Shown piece after piece: positions 10,693-22,833 of a stretch of 64,000 nucleotides of DNA. A program made the translations under genes and the position numbers. Every line of letters begins with the position of its first letter. The first letter of the stretch is position 1. This DNA is from Lineolata rhizophorae (taxonomy: Eukaryota; Ascomycota; Dothideomycetes; Lineolatales; Lineolataceae), in assembly GCA_010093515.1 (NCBI GenBank), contig MU001672.1, positions 1 through 64,000 of the forward strand. Direction: 5' to 3'. Under the pieces are notes generated by a model. That model saw only the letters and a list, made by a program, of their open reading frames with translations, did not search any database and had not been told where the DNA came from.

Positions 10693-13600
10693 CTACCACC
10701 TCTCCCACGCCGGCGTCGGCGTCCCCACCAACTCGACCCCGACATCCCAACCCTCCCCCCTCTCCCCGGCCGCCATCCCACCCCCCTCGGTCCCCGCCCC
10801 GCTCTCCGGCGTCCCCGTCCCCGTCGCCGCGCCCCCGATCCACCTCTCCACCTGGCCGGCCGCCCCCCCGCCCCCCAGGTCGAACCCAACCGGCCCGTCG
10901 GGCGCGAGCGCGGGCGCGGGCGAGAACCGCAGCGGGAGCCCCGCGCCGGCGCCCGCGCCGGCGCTGCTGCAAGTGCTCGCGGCGTCGCTGTCGAGGCGAG
11001 CGCGGGCGCGGGCGCGGGCGTCTCGGGCTCGGAACGGGGGCCCGGCGGCGAGCTTGCGCTGCAGGCGGAGCGTGGTGCGGGCGGCGGCGAGGACGCCGGG
11101 GCCCTGCTCGAAGACGAGGATGGTGCTTGCGCGGAGGAGGAGGGCGGCGAGCCAGCGGCGCATGGCGGCGGGGCGGGCGGTGGCGGCGTCGGCGTCGGCG
11201 GGGCGGGCGGCGGCGGCGCCGACGGTGGCGCAGAAGTAGAGCGTGCCGGCGAGCGGGCCCCAGAGGTCGTACAGGTCGGAGCGGAGGAGGGCGAGCTTGA
11301 GGGCGGCCGGCAGGGAGCCGTCGCGCGCGTCCGTCTCGGGCGGCGGCGGGGAGGGCTCGTCCGGCGGGCCGGAGGCCGGGAGCGAGAAGAGGGCGCTGCC
11401 GGGGAAGGCGGGCGTGCGGGCGAAGGTGTTGTTCGGGTGGTGCGAGGGAGAGCGGCGGGGGGCGGCGGCGGCGGCGGCGGCGACCGACGTCGTCGTCGAG
11501 GTGGATCGGGACGAGGTCGAGCGCGCGGGCGATGGCGAGGACGGCTCCCACGGGGCCCGCACCGCCGACAGCGGCACGCGGTCGCGGATGGCGAGCGCGA
11601 TGATGACGCCGGCGATGCGGACGGCCTCGTAGATGTGGTCGGTGCGGAGCGCCAGGGGCACGTCGCGGTCGTCGGCCGACGGCTGCCAGAGGATGCGGTC
11701 GCAGAGGCGGCGCTGCTGGGCGATGCCGCACGTCGTGTCGCCGATGTCCGGGTCCAGGAAGAGGCGGACGACGTCGCGGATGTCGCGCAGGAGCTGCGCC
11801 GTGTTGGCCGAGCAGTTGGGCGCCCGGTACAGGTGCTGGAAGTCCTGCAGCGGGCAGTAGAAGGGCGATTCGACCCGTGGCAAGGCGAAGTCCTCGGGTG
11901 GCCGCAGGTGCGATTCGTAGAAGTCGAAGTACATGGGGGATGGCGTGCTTTCTCGAAGCATCGCGGATTGGAAGGACGTTCTAAGCGCGCTTTAGTTAGC
12001 TCCTTCGTTTCGACTGAATGATATCGCCCTCGTGGTCTGGTGGTCCTCCCTCTCTCCTCCTTTCCGTAGCCGCCCCCCCTAGGCCTATTTCCAGTCATCT
12101 TGACCGCCACCACCAACCCAAAATTCAATCCCGGCCATAAAAGCCATAAAGCCATAAGAAGAAGAAGACTTACAACGTCATCAACGAAGCAATGAAGCCA
12201 TTGGTACCCAGCTCGGCCAACCCTCCCCTCAACCTGATCATCTGCTCGATGCCCAACTCGTGCAGCGTGATCTCGTCGTCGAGGCCCATGATCTCGGCCA
12301 CGATCAGATGCAGGACCGACATGATGGTGGCGTCGCTCGACTTGGCCACCTCGTCCGCCATGGTCTCGTTGATCATGTGCACGATCTCCGTCTTCACCAC
12401 CGTCGTCTCGTAGCTGTCCACCGGGCAGCCGTGCACCACGTCCCAGTGCACCGACGCCAGGGCCAGGCAGCTCAGGAACGACAGCCGCGTCGACAGCAGC
12501 GTCGGCACCCAGTTCTTCTGCAGCCCGGGGCTGCTGAAAAAGTGATTGCCTAAACGGATTGTTAGCAACCAAGAAACGGGGCGTCCACCCAGACTTCTTA
12601 ACCCTCCTTCCCGAACGCTGCCCCCCCCCCCGCCTCCCAATTCCAGCCCAAAGAACAGGAAAGCAAAGAAAAAGAGGAGAAAAGGCCTCACGAAAGTCAA
12701 ACCACTCACAGTGACGCTTCAGCCTCGTGACATCGATGCGATAGTCATTGAAGTGCGGCAGGACCCTGAACGAGTCGACCGGATGGCCGAGGCAGACGAT
12801 GGGCCCGCCGCCGCCGGGCCCGACCAGGTCGTACACGTACTCGGACGGGCGGGCCTGGTCGTCCGGGTGCGGCAGCGGGCGGTCGCGCGCCACCGCGTCG
12901 GCCACGGCCTCGGGCGCCACCAGCGCGTGGTGGTACGGCCCGTGCGAGTGGTCGTCCGGGTAGAAGGCCCGGAACTGCCGCCGCTCCGCCTGCTCCAGGC
13001 CCGCCTGCGTCACGAACGAGTCGGCCGCCGCCGGCGGCGCCGTCCGCCACGCCGTCGGCATCAGGTACGTGCACGTCGCCGCGCGGTCGGCCGCGTCGAG
13101 GAGCGGCGCCGCCAGGTCGGCCGAGGGCGCCGGCTTGGGGCCCGGGTCGAGGATCCGGAAGTGGTCGGCCTTCTTGGGCGGGCTGCGAACGCGCGAGGCG
13201 TCGGGAGCGGTGGAGGAAGCGGTGGAGGTGGAAGCGGTGGCGGTGGTGGTGGCGTTGGTGTTGGTGTTGGCGGGAGCGTTGACGGCGGCCGTCTTCTCCC
13301 CGGCCGCCGCCGCTCTGTTCTCCTTCGTTTTGACCGTCTTGGTCACCCGGGAGCCGTCGGTTCGCGTCTTGAGGACGGACGATTGCTGCTGCTGCTGCTG
13401 CTGCTGCTGCCGCTCGCGCAGGTGGTTGAACATGACGTGGGAGCGGTTGTTCCGCATGATGTTGCGGTCCCGGAACTGGCCCGGGTCCGTGGTGGTGACG
13501 AAGCGCAGCTGCGGCTGGGCCGACGAGCGGGACGACGCCGACGAGCCTTTCGAGCTCTTCGCTCGCTTGCTGCTGGCGGGTGGTGTCGCCTCTGGCGCTG

Positions 13601-13742
13601 GAAGCGGCGGCACGCAACCGAGCGAACGAGTCAACATCACGAACTCTTCTTTCCTTTTATTTCTTTTTTTTTTATTACTTCCTCGCTCCGCCCAGCTGCC
13701 ACCTGCTAACGACTTACCGGTGCGATCTGACGGCGACGCCAT
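10693..13742 (-). CDS. Fungal_trans_2-type (DUF3468, 'tachykinin family') transcriptional regulator
   Basis: Exons (minus) 13742-13718, 13597-12710, 12549-12174 and 11980-10693 join in phase to 858 residues. The N-terminal half has the family hallmark RFVTTTDPGQFRDRN followed by RNNRSHVMFNHLRER. A Gln run and a Thr/Ala-rich linker come next, then a conserved core (ADHFRILDPGPKPAP, YHHALVAPEAVADAV, DVTRLKRHCNHFFSSPGLQKN, HWDVVHGCPVDSYETTV) typical of fungal proteins annotated as Fungal_trans_2. No Zn2Cys6 cluster is visible, so it may lack its own DNA-binding domain. The C-terminal third is Ala/Pro-rich and poorly conserved. An alternative in-frame start (MGPTDRQ) lies 24 codons upstream at 13814. 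Exon 3 acceptor choice was fixed by phase. Target genes are unknown. Confidence 0.78.
13385..13410 (-). repeat. CAG/CTG run encoding polyglutamine
   Basis: About nine CAG codons on the minus strand follow the RSHVMFNHLRER motif of the regulator. It is a pure trinucleotide run and so likely to vary in length between strains. Confidence 0.85.
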
Positions 13743-15833
13743 GTTTTGGTCCACAAGATGCGAGATTCGCCTCTTGTTGTCGTCTGCGTTGGGTTGGCGA
13801 TCAGTCGGGCCCATTGGCCAGGGTGGGGGCGGCGGAGAGGTGAAAAAAGCGGCGCGCGGTACCAGGAGGAAAGAGGGAGGAAGAAGCAAAGAAAAAGGAA
13901 GTGAGGTTGGAAGTCACCGCGAAGGCGGGAAGCCGGAGGCTTGCATGTTACGAGCGAACCCCCAGATGTATGTATGTAGGTCTCGAAGAAGAGACCGGAC
14001 TGGGGGGGCAGGGCTAGAGATGGGAACCAATCGGTGCAGGGAGAGGAGGGGAGGGGTTTCGGTTGGGGGAAGAGAGCAAAGTCGGAGCGCAAACCGGTAG
14101 AAGAAGAAAAAAAGCGAACTAACTCGTGTACGAGGAAGCTGGAGTGGCACCCAGTCGAGGCACGGCAGCGCGTTCGAGGGTGAGAAGCATGGCGATGTAT
14201 ATAAGGCAGGTCACCAGCGCGAGAGATAGATGACAGGCGCAAGGTAGAGATAGAGAGAGAGACAAGAGGCGGGCTGGCCCCTGCGACGGCGTGGGATACG
14301 GGGGACGAGAGACGAGAGATGTATGTAGGCAGGCAGGCAGGTTCGTGTGTAGAGTTGATGATGGAAGGAAACGAAGGCCGTGTCCTCCCGCCGGCCCAGC
14401 AGAAATTATCGTGCTTAGGTAGCAAGGCTCAGCGGCGGACGGCGGTCTTGGGTCTCACGCACGTACGCACGCACGAACCAGGTACACCACCACACTCCTA
14501 TGTATGTATGTAGCCCCAGGTGCTATAATGTAAGGGTGCGGCAGGCATTCGCTGGCCCGGACGGCCGCGCACGGAGCAAGCAAAAGCCACGCAGCAGAGA
14601 AAGCGTGAGGGCGCGGAGTAGAAGGGCAAGGTTTCGCTGGCCCCCGCTGGCCGGGCGTGCGGTGCGGGCCAGAAAGCGCAGCTCGAGCTCGGCGTGCGGG
14701 CCCGGGCGGGAACGCAAGTAATGGGCTACATACCCGACACGCCCAGGGCTGGACTCGACTGGTTTGGCGGGGGGGTTCGGGTGTGGGTATGCATGTATGG
14801 ATTCCGTAAGGCACGAAGATGGGGGAGAGGGGGGGGAGGGAGAGGGATTGGACTGGGGGAAGACGAGAGGCGGAGGAGGCGGCGGCGGCGGCGGCGGGCA
14901 GCGGCGGGGCGGCACAGGGCAGAACGCCAGGGCGTGAGAGGCAGCGCAAGCACTGACCGACACTGAACGGCTGGCACCAGCTCGCCAGGCCGAGGACCGC
15001 GTCGGCCGAGGCATTGGCTATGTCCACGTCCCATTGCCGTCCGCCCAGCAGCCAGCAGCGAGGGAGGCCCGCAGGGCTGGCGGGATGGCGGCTCGACGAG
15101 GCCTGGGGGAGGCCGCGAGGGTTTTGGGCGGTGCAGGGGGACGGCCGCCCGGGCGGGCCGGCGGCAGGGCCAGCGGCGGGGGACCCCGGCAGCCCAGCAG
15201 CAGCCGGCGGCGCGCGCTGGGGCCGGCGCTCGACATGGGCCGCGCCGGCGCCGGTGCTGGGCCGCCGCCCCGTCTCGACTTCGAGCTTCTCTCCCCTCCG
15301 CACGTGCGCCTCGCTCCATCTGCCGCTCCGTCTTACGGGCCCTCCTCCCCCCTCCCTCCGTCCCTCCCTGGTCGAGGCGCCTGCTCGCGCTCTCCCGTCG
15401 CCCGTCCGCCTCTTTCTGGGTCGTCTTGACCGCCTCCATGTCTCCCACGCCCGCACACCACCACCGCCACCACCACCACCGCATCCGCGCACTAGCGCGG
15501 TAGGTATGCCCCGTATTCCGCCAAAACCGTATGTGCAACGCGCAGGCCGCCGTTGGCACCCGGCCGACGCCTCGGTGGCGCGCGGCGTCGTTCCGCGCCG
15601 CCGACCCCAACGGCCCTGCAGCGTGCGACGTGAAGCACGGACGCGCCATGTTGTATGTGCAATGGTGCGTGGATAGGAGTAGGGTACTCACGGTGGTGCT
15701 CTATGTACATGGCCGCAATCAATTCCGTCGCGCTGGGCCACCGCTGCTGGGCTGAGGTGCTATGTATGCGGACAAACACGGACCTCGATCGCCTTTCCCA
15801 TTTGCCCTTCCCTGCCCTCCACCCTCCCCTCAG

Positions 15834-15890
15834 CCAAAGAAAAAAAAGAAAAAAAAAGAAAAAAAAAGAAAGAAAGAAAAAGAGAGAAAG
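15834..15890 (+). repeat. Purine tract (A-rich, AAG-rich)
   Basis: A run of about 57 purines on the plus strand, mostly A with regular G, sits in the gene-free region between the regulator and RIC1. Such tracts commonly exclude nucleosomes. Confidence 0.7.
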
Positions 15891-16246
15891 AGAGCCAAGA
15901 CAGCGAAGAAAAGCCCAACCAGCCTTAGCCCTTGCCAACCAGCCGGACGCCGCGACAGAACTAAAAAGCACTTCGAACAGAACACCTCGAGCAAACCGTA
16001 CCGGACAAGAGAGACCAGCGAAGACTTGGGCAGGCAGGCAGTTCGGCGCCGTGGGATCACGTAACGCCCGACCAGGCCGGCTCCGGCGGGACGGCGACGC
16101 GCCGCGACGCGACGCGACGGGATGCGATCAGATCAGATCAGATTCGGCCGGACACGATGCGCTTGCGGGCCTCTCTCTCTCTCATTCTCCCTCTCTCGCC
16201 ACGCCAGGCAGTCAGCCAGTGCAATCGTCGCGGCCCGCTAAGGCGA

Positions 16247-16271
16247 CGGCGGCGGCGGCGGCGGCGGCGGA
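16247..16271 (+). repeat. GGC trinucleotide microsatellite
   Basis: An almost pure GGC run of about eight units, not in a supported coding frame. Confidence 0.8.
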
Positions 16272-16403
16272 TTGGCGCCCATCACTCTTCGCTCCGAGCA
16301 TGACAGGGCGGGAACGGACGCGAGATCTGTGGGCGCCATGGCCCCGAGGCGCGCTCCCCTTCCGCTGGCCGAGTTGTACGGCGCTAAAGGTAAGGGTATC
16401 TAT

Positions 16404-16435
16404 GGGCAGGCAGGCAGGCAGGTAGGTAGGTAGTG
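16404..16435 (+). repeat. Stacked GGCA and GGTA tetranucleotide repeats
   Basis: Four GGCA units pass directly into three GGTA units, followed by GTGTA-like pentamers up to about 16465. Confidence 0.75.
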
Positions 16436-17148
16436 TAGTGTAGCGCAGTGCGGCGTAGTGTAGTGAGGCCAAGGCTGCTTCGTACGGCCGTAGTCAGCAC
16501 GATGCAGGCACCCTCCATGCCCCTTCCGCATCCGACTTGCGCAAAAAAAGGCGACGCCCACATGTCGAACACCTCCCCAACCCGCAAGCAAGCCACGGGA
16601 AATGCAGCCTTGCGTCCTCTCCGCAGCCGTACCGCCCCCTTTCCCACGCCCCGGCCGGCCAGGCAGGTAGCTGCCCATCTCCCTACGTAACCGGCACCAC
16701 AGCAGACGCCCCTCCGCGAGCGCGCCCACCGGACCGCCCGCCGGGGAGGCGCCACCCCCGGCGCCTCAACGCCAACGCACGTACAGTGCTCCGCACACAC
16801 GCTCGCCCCCATCGCCGTCACGCGCCGCCGCCGGCGAGCGGCTTCGAAAGCAGCCCGGCACCAGCGGGCCGCGGCAACGGGCGGCGACCGCGGCCGGAAC
16901 CCCAGGGGGTGGGGGTGCAGAGGGAGGGGGGGCCGCCCACGACGCGCACGCGCACGCGCCCGTACGTAGGGCTGGCTGTGTGCGTGGCAGGCAGCCGCTA
17001 TGTACGTAGTACATAGCCGACGAACCGCGCCCGAGGCCCCGCGCCCCGCGCCGGCGCGCCCCGGCAAACCACTCCCCCCACCCCCCCACCCCCCAACCAC
17101 CAGCGCCTCCCGCCCGCCCTCCCTCCCCGGGCCTCCGCTCCCTCAGCC

Positions 17149-20100
17149 CTACAAAACGCCCGCGCCCGTCCCGGCCCGGGATTCGTCCGCGCCGCCGCCG
17201 TTGTCATTGTCGTTGTCGTCGTTGTCGTTGTAGTCGCCGCCGCCACCGCCGCCGCCACCTCCGCCGCTGCTGCCATTGTCGTCGATGCGGCCGTGCCCTG
17301 GAGCTGCGGCGGCAGCTGCGGCGCCACCTCTGCTGCTGCTACTGCTGATGCTGCTCGACTCGCCCAAGAGGAGCGGCGCGGGCCCGAGCTCGACGCTCGC
17401 GAGCGCGCGCCGCAGCGTCTCGCCGCTGGCGTCGAGCGCGACGAGGAACCTGGCGAGCTCCTTGCACAGGTCCCAGTCGCGGTCGTCCCTGGCGCGGGCG
17501 AGCAGCTCGACGAGCTGCGGGGAGCCGGCATCGAGCTCGTCGAGCGTGTGCAGCACGAGCAGGTAGCCGCCGGCCGTCTTGAGCGCGCCGCGGCCCAGCG
17601 CCGCCGCGAAGAGATCCTGCGGCGGCGGCAGGTGCGCGAAGAGCGTGCGCCACGATCGCAGCTCCGTCTTGCGCGTGCACGAGACGACGATGTCGAGGTA
17701 GTGCTGCGGGAAGCCCGAGAGGAACGCGAGCACGCTGGGCAGCAGCGCGTGCTGCTCGGGAGTCGCTGCCGCCCCTTCCGCCGTAGATGCCGCCGAGGAG
17801 GAAGACGACGACGACGACGTGGCATCCACCTCCTCGTCGAGCACGTCGTGCAGCAGCACCTCGAGCGCGTGCCCGAAGTAGCGCAGCGGCCGGTAGAACT
17901 CGCAGATGTGTTGCGCGGCCGGCGAGTTGAACTGCGCTAGGTGGTGTTTCAGCAGGGCGGGAAGGAACAGGTGCGTCTGTAGGCGGGTTACGTTAGCAAC
18001 AGCCCTCTCCCTCCGGCAGGTGAGCAAGGATCGGTTTTGCAAGGCTTAAATTCCGCTTACCCTGGTCGCGAAGCGGAATTGCGCGAACGACAGGTCCCGC
18101 CGTTGCGCCAACTCCGGTTCAATTCCGAACAGGATCCCTTTGTCGAGAAGCGGTGACAGCGGGTAGAAGTCAGTGGGTATTTTGACCGTGGCCGGGAGCT
18201 CCCTGGCGAGCTCCGCCGGCGCCGAGGCTAGCACGTCCTGGACGTCGGTCCAAACCCTGAAATCCGCGCCGTCGAACAGCCACAGCGAATCGCGCAGATC
18301 GTGCGTACTGTAGCCGTTTGATACTATATTACCGGAGGGACTAGGCGGCGGCGATTCATCTACGACTCGGGCTCCGACGGACGGTTGATCCCGCATGAGC
18401 GCGTAATACTCGACGTTTTGCGCAATAATCCGCATCTCGTACTTCAACTCGCCCTGCTCCGTAGTGGCGGGCTGCAGCAGGACGAGTTTGCCGTCGACCA
18501 AGAACAAAATGGACGCCACGGCGACGTCCTGGGATGGGTCGCCGTGATCTGGGCTAAGTTAGCGTGGGCTGCTGCATGCTGCGAAACCTTGGCAAGACGG
18601 GACAGGGTCCGGCACTTACGCAGCTGGTCATCAGGGAGAAGCCAAGAAATGGCACGAACCCGGGGCGGTGCTCGAATGATGCCATGCAGTGTGATCTGCC
18701 CGACCTGCGCCAACTTCACAGCCCCGTCCACAGCATTTATCATGTAATGACAAAGAATGTTCTCATAGGTGTAGACGAGAAGGGAGTCTTCCCCTGACGC
18801 TGAGATAAGAACGATGGGCGAAGGCAGATACTCGACATGCATCATATGGCCATTGTCAAGCGCCGCCTCGCGAGAATACAGGCGGAGCTGCCGAGACATT
18901 CATTAGTTTCATACGAGAGGGGTATCAAGAGGTCTCGTAACAACTGTACCTCATAGGACGAACCAGATTCAACCGCGGCAATCAGGACGTGTTGGTGCCA
19001 ACACATGCCGCCTCTGACGGTAAATTCATTCTCCACAAGCGGGTCATCAAACGTCTTCCACCGGCCGCTGTTGACGCTGTAGTGAGCCAAGCCCCTCCGA
19101 CCCGCCACCGCGACGTATCTCCCGTCAGGCGAGATGACGGCGCAGCGAATTGGCCACTGGCTGACCAGGTAGGACGAAGGGATCTGAACCTGCGTCCACT
19201 GGGATATTTCGGCTGAAATGGCCGTAAGATCGGGTTGATCGTAGCCTCTGTAGACCATGAAGCCCGTATTCGTCTGCAACAGGGACCGGGCGATGTTGGC
19301 CGACGAGAAGCAGCCCGCGACGGCGCTCCGCGCCATGTCCAACATCCAGAGGCGGCTGTCCCGGTTCCCCAGCAGCACTATCTGCGACCCGCCACCGATC
19401 CAAAATCCGTCGCGCACGCCTTGCAACCAGCCTTCGTCGTTCGCGGTGGAGAGGCCGCGGTCAGAAGCAAAGCTGTTCCCGCCCAACATCCCGTAGACGC
19501 TCCAAGTGATCCAACCCTTCTCGTATCCGACGAAAAGACAGTACCCGTCGGACGAGTAGCTCAGAAACATGAGCTTTCCCGCTGACGTGGTTACGACGTT
19601 CGGATGCAGTCGATGGGACAACGGGATGTGCCCAGCGTAGTCTCGCGCCGTGTAGACGAAAACCTCTCCACTTTCACATCCCACGGCCACGAGCGAAAAT
19701 CTCGCGTTGATGGCCGCTTTGACAGCGTTGTCCTCCTGGCGCTCCGGTGTGTGGAACCCATATCCACGAAACAGTTTCCTTGATGGCTTGCCATCCTCGG
19801 ACTTGGTCTGAGCCGCCGGCGGCAGTCGCTGCACGGCGTACGCCTTGCCGTCGCTCATAACCCACGTAGACAGGTTCATGGGCCGGTCGTGGACCATGTC
19901 CACGATGGCAGCCCTCTTGTCTAGCCATGCCATGCGGCTCAGGAGCTCCGTGCTCGTCTGCGACCCATCCGTGTCCGGCGCCCATCGAATGCACTGCATG
20001 GCCGCCGGCTTCTGCGTCGCGACGATGAGCTCGTCGTCGAGGGCGAGCGCTCTTGTTATGCCTGCGTCGACGCGGATCACCATGCGAAAGCGCAGGCTAA

Positions 20101-20807
20101 CTTCTCGCGCGCCGCCTCCTTCGCCTGGCCCGCCGGTTAGTTCTGCGTGTCCCTGGAGCCGGTGCCCGCTCATGCTGTGTCGCCTGGCGTGGCCGCTGGT
20201 GCTAGCCGGATGCTGCGGTTTGTACACCCTGGAGTTCGGGTCCGTGGCCATGGAATATGTGATCAGGTAGCCAAGGGAAGTCTGCACAACGAAAATAGCC
20301 GAGTCCGGGCGTAGGAGCAGAGACACGTTGCGGCCGTATGCCTGGAGGGACTGGGTCGACCGCATGACGGCAGCCACGACGACAGTTGGCTGCGTCCATT
20401 TATCAGCAATTTAGAATGCTAGCTGTCAACGAAACTATTACCTTTGTCTGCCATATCGTGAGTGTGGTCCGGGTTATAGTCGCAAATATGTGACCGTTTC
20501 GCGCCAATCGCACACCGATTATCTCCCCATATATGTCCTCTTCAGCTCTCTCATCTGCATTCCATTCCTCGGGCGACTGCTCCATTCCAGCACTTTCTTT
20601 CTGCTCCCCCGCATCTACGAGCTGCCCTTCTACGCCCAACCCAGAATCGTGCTCAGCATCGCCCCCATGCCCGTTCAAAGCATGCTGTCGCGAACCCTCC
20701 CCACGCAGCGCTTCGCTCGCATTGTCGTCCGTAGCGACATTCCGGCCCGTCTCGGACGCAAGCTGCGTGGCGGCGTACACTCTCGGAGCCCCGATGGGCC
20801 AGTACAT
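17149..20807 (-). CDS. RIC1: RIC1 homologue, subunit of the Ric1-Rgp1 exchange factor for Ypt6/Rab6
   Basis: Five exons (minus): 20807-20442, 20389-18950, 18887-18620, 18548-18061 and 17976-17149. They give 1129 residues with every phase consistent, and introns are 52-84 nt. The N-terminus is MYWPIGAPRVYAA. A beta-propeller-like region follows, with stretches such as SLLLRPDSAIFVVQTSLGYL, AFVVRG-type turns, SPDGRYVAVAGRRGLAHYS and PDDQLHHGDPSQDVAVASI then FLVDGKLVLLQP. The C-terminal RIC1 domain contains FYRPLRYFGHALEVLLHD. In yeast, Ric1 with Rgp1 activates Ypt6 at the Golgi for endosome-to-Golgi retrograde transport. The extreme C-terminus is a species-specific Gly/Asn/Asp tail. An Asp/Gly-rich insert follows residue 20 or so. 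The start is the first methionine of a frame whose opening motif is conserved in fungi. It diverges from the zinc-finger gene at 21309. Confidence 0.93.
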
Positions 20808-21308
20808 GGCGCCTCTACTCTACCGAGGCCAAGCGGTGCCGCTGCATCTGCGCCCAATCGTGTCTTCGCCAGCAACTTCGTGCACGTCGGCTGGCTGCTA
20901 TCTCATGCTGGCGGCAAGACTTGCAAGACGCGTGCGATCGGAGCAGTTCTTCGGCTGGGAGTGTTCGACGTGACGTGGTGGATCGCGCGTCGTAGATAGT
21001 AGGTTTGGAGGTTTGGGGGCGAGCTTGCACGGCTGCAGCTTGTGCGCCGATGCCGTTGGAGTGGACCCGGACCGGGGCCCCCGGCCGCGCCGAGGAACTC
21101 TTGGCGTTTTCTGGAACGTTGAGGTTTCTAGCGCGCGGCGCGAGTTCTCATACTCCGTACATACGCACTTCACGACCTCGCGACATGCACGACCTCTAGA
21201 ACCTGCCTCTCGCGTTACGTCATTCAACTACCTCGATCTTGCACCACCACCACGGGAACCGTGTACCCAACGCCGCACTCTCACTAACAACGACATACTT
21301 CACCCACC
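20808..21308. promoter_or_regulatory. Divergent promoter of RIC1 and the U1-type zinc-finger gene
   Basis: This 501-nt spacer separates two divergently transcribed starts. It has no convincing frame of its own. It includes a CT/CA-rich leader just before the zinc-finger ATG (from about 21225). Control elements cannot be assigned by eye. Confidence 0.6.
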
Positions 21309-22264
21309 ATGGCGGAGTACTGGAAATCCACCGTAAGCCTTTCTTCCCACATCCCTCCCTAAAATTGCCTCTGACTTACTTACGAGCTAATCCCGTCCTA
21401 CAGCCCAAGTACTGGTGCAAATTCTGCCGCGTCTATATCCGCGACACGCCCTTCGAGCGCCGCCAGCACGACGCCACCGGGCGGCACCAGTCCGCCATCC
21501 AGCGCAACCTGCGCGACCTGCACCGGGACGCGGAGCGCTCGGAGCGCGAAAAGCAGCGCGCGCGCGACGAGGTGGCGCGGCTCAACGGCGCGCCGACCGG
21601 TCTCTCGTCGGCCGCGGATGGCGGGGCGGTGGCGGGGAGGAAGCCGGCGACGGAGCGGGGCGCGCGGGGCGCCGCCGTCTCCGCCGACGAACGCAAGAGG
21701 CAGATGATGCAGCTGGCGGAGATGGGCGTCGCGATTCCGGAGGAGTTTAGGCGCGATATGGCCATGGCGGGGGAGTGGACGGTGGTGTCGGAGAAGCCGG
21801 TCGCGTCGGCAAAAGCGAAGGGGGAGGAGTCGGAAAATCCGGAGGGGAAGGCGGTGGGTGTGCGGAAACGCAAGGTGCAGGATGAAGATGAGGAGGCTGT
21901 TGAAGGGGCGAGCGGGGAGAAGAGGCCGAGGAAGGTGTGGGGTTCGACGCTGAGAGAGTATCCGGGAAGCAAGGGGAAGGAAGATGTGGATATTGAAGCG
22001 CTGTTGGGGGTTGCAAGTGTAAAGAGGGAGGAGGTTAAGAAGGAGGAGGAAGAGGAAGGAGGGCAAGGAGAATCTAAGGAAGAGATCAAGCAGAAAGAGG
22101 ATGAAGTGAAGAAGGAGGAGCCAGCCGATGATGGAGCGCCGCCACTCAGCTCTATTGCCGACGTAGGCGAGAGACCGCATAAGCCTGTGAAGGCAGAGGA
22201 GGGCGCGCCGGCGCCGACGGGTGGGGTTGTCTTTAAGAAGCGGAAACATAAAGGCGTGCGGTAG
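21309..22264 (+). CDS. U1-type C2H2 zinc-finger protein, WBP4/FBP21-like spliceosome factor
   Basis: Exon 1 (21309-21332) encodes MAEYWKST. A 71-nt intron follows, and exon 2 (21404-22264) completes 294 residues. The N-terminal finger reads YWCKFCRVYIRDTPFERRQH then DATGRHQ, the CxxC...H...H layout of U1-C-like fingers found in WBP4/FBP21 and related spliceosomal proteins. The phrase MAEYWKSxPKYWC is highly typical. A helical RDLHRDAERSEREKQRARDE segment follows, then a short RQMMQLAEMGVAIPEEFRRD motif. The rest is a low-complexity acidic/Lys-rich tail with a RPRKVWGSTLREYPGSKG island and a basic end (VFKKRKHKGVR). No WW domain is visible, unlike animal WBP4. The expected role is in pre-mRNA splicing in the nucleus. 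The splice join is secure because the frame continues through the finger. Confidence 0.88.
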
Positions 22265-22833
22265 ATCTGAGCGCAATTTAACCTATATACATGGGCTCTG
22301 GATTGCTGAAATGTCATCCGCAGGTTGCCTCGCACCGTCCCTTTCCAACATGCGTCGGGAAATCGGACCAAGCCAGGACTTTTCTTGTAGCCCTATGTTC
22401 TTGAGCTATGCCACGGTGGGATCCTTGTTTGGAGATGCGCTCCAAGCCACGGGATGAAGGGCGGAGAATCGATGAGCCCATGTATTACCTAGAAAGTTGC
22501 GGCTAGCTGATGGTGAGCCCCACCGGTAGCGGAATTCAGAATCTACTATTTTACAAGAATCTGTTTGTAGACCAATGTAGTTTACGCTGAACCCAGGAGC
22601 GTATAGAAGGGCTGCCACAAGTGCAGAGGTAGTGAAGTGACTGTACTGCCTCCTTGGCCAATCAGAGGCCGCGGCTGTCGGGGTTGGAGCCAAGGCCCAG
22701 TCGCGTTGCGACGCAACCGTGGGCGCATGGAATCTCCGCCCTCAGCTCCGCAACACACGCGCGCTTTCCGCCCAACTCCACGACATCGACCCGCGGAGCA
22801 TGCGTACGCTGGCCGTCAGCCCCCGCCGCGATC
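22265..22833. promoter_or_regulatory. Intergenic and HIR1 promoter region with a CCAAT box
   Basis: This holds the 3' UTR of the zinc-finger gene and the promoter of HIR1. CCAATCA at 22658-22664 lies about 170 nt before the HIR1 ATG, a suitable place for a Hap/NF-Y site. No frame or RNA is supported. Confidence 0.5.

Larger units (their letters stand above)
13743..17148. other. Long gene-free region upstream of the regulator, rich in microsatellites
   Basis: No protein family is recognisable on either strand. The region holds ATGTATGTA and GGCA repeats (near 13968-13981, 14319-14342, 14500-14515), GGC runs (14875-14897, 16247-16271), an A/AAG tract at 15834-15890, GATCA repeats near 16125-16142 and a GGCA/GGTA stack at 16404-16435. 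The part next to 13742 is probably promoter and leader of the regulator. Near 17149 lies the 3' end of RIC1. Confidence 0.5.

Noticed and set aside
10564-12021. 485-codon plus-strand frame over the regulator
   Set aside because: It is antisense to a conserved coding exon and consists of Arg/Gly/Ala-rich low complexity, a shadow of GC-rich codons.
13742-13814. Upstream start MGPTDRQ for the regulator
   Set aside because: It is in frame and possible, but the downstream MASPSDRT gives a tidy first exon. Kept only as an alternative in the gene entry.
14455-15691. Long minus-strand frames (about 320-345 codons) in the regulator-RIC1 gap
   Set aside because: They are Pro/Arg/Ala-rich with no conserved words, interrupted by microsatellites and matched by equally long frames on the other strand.
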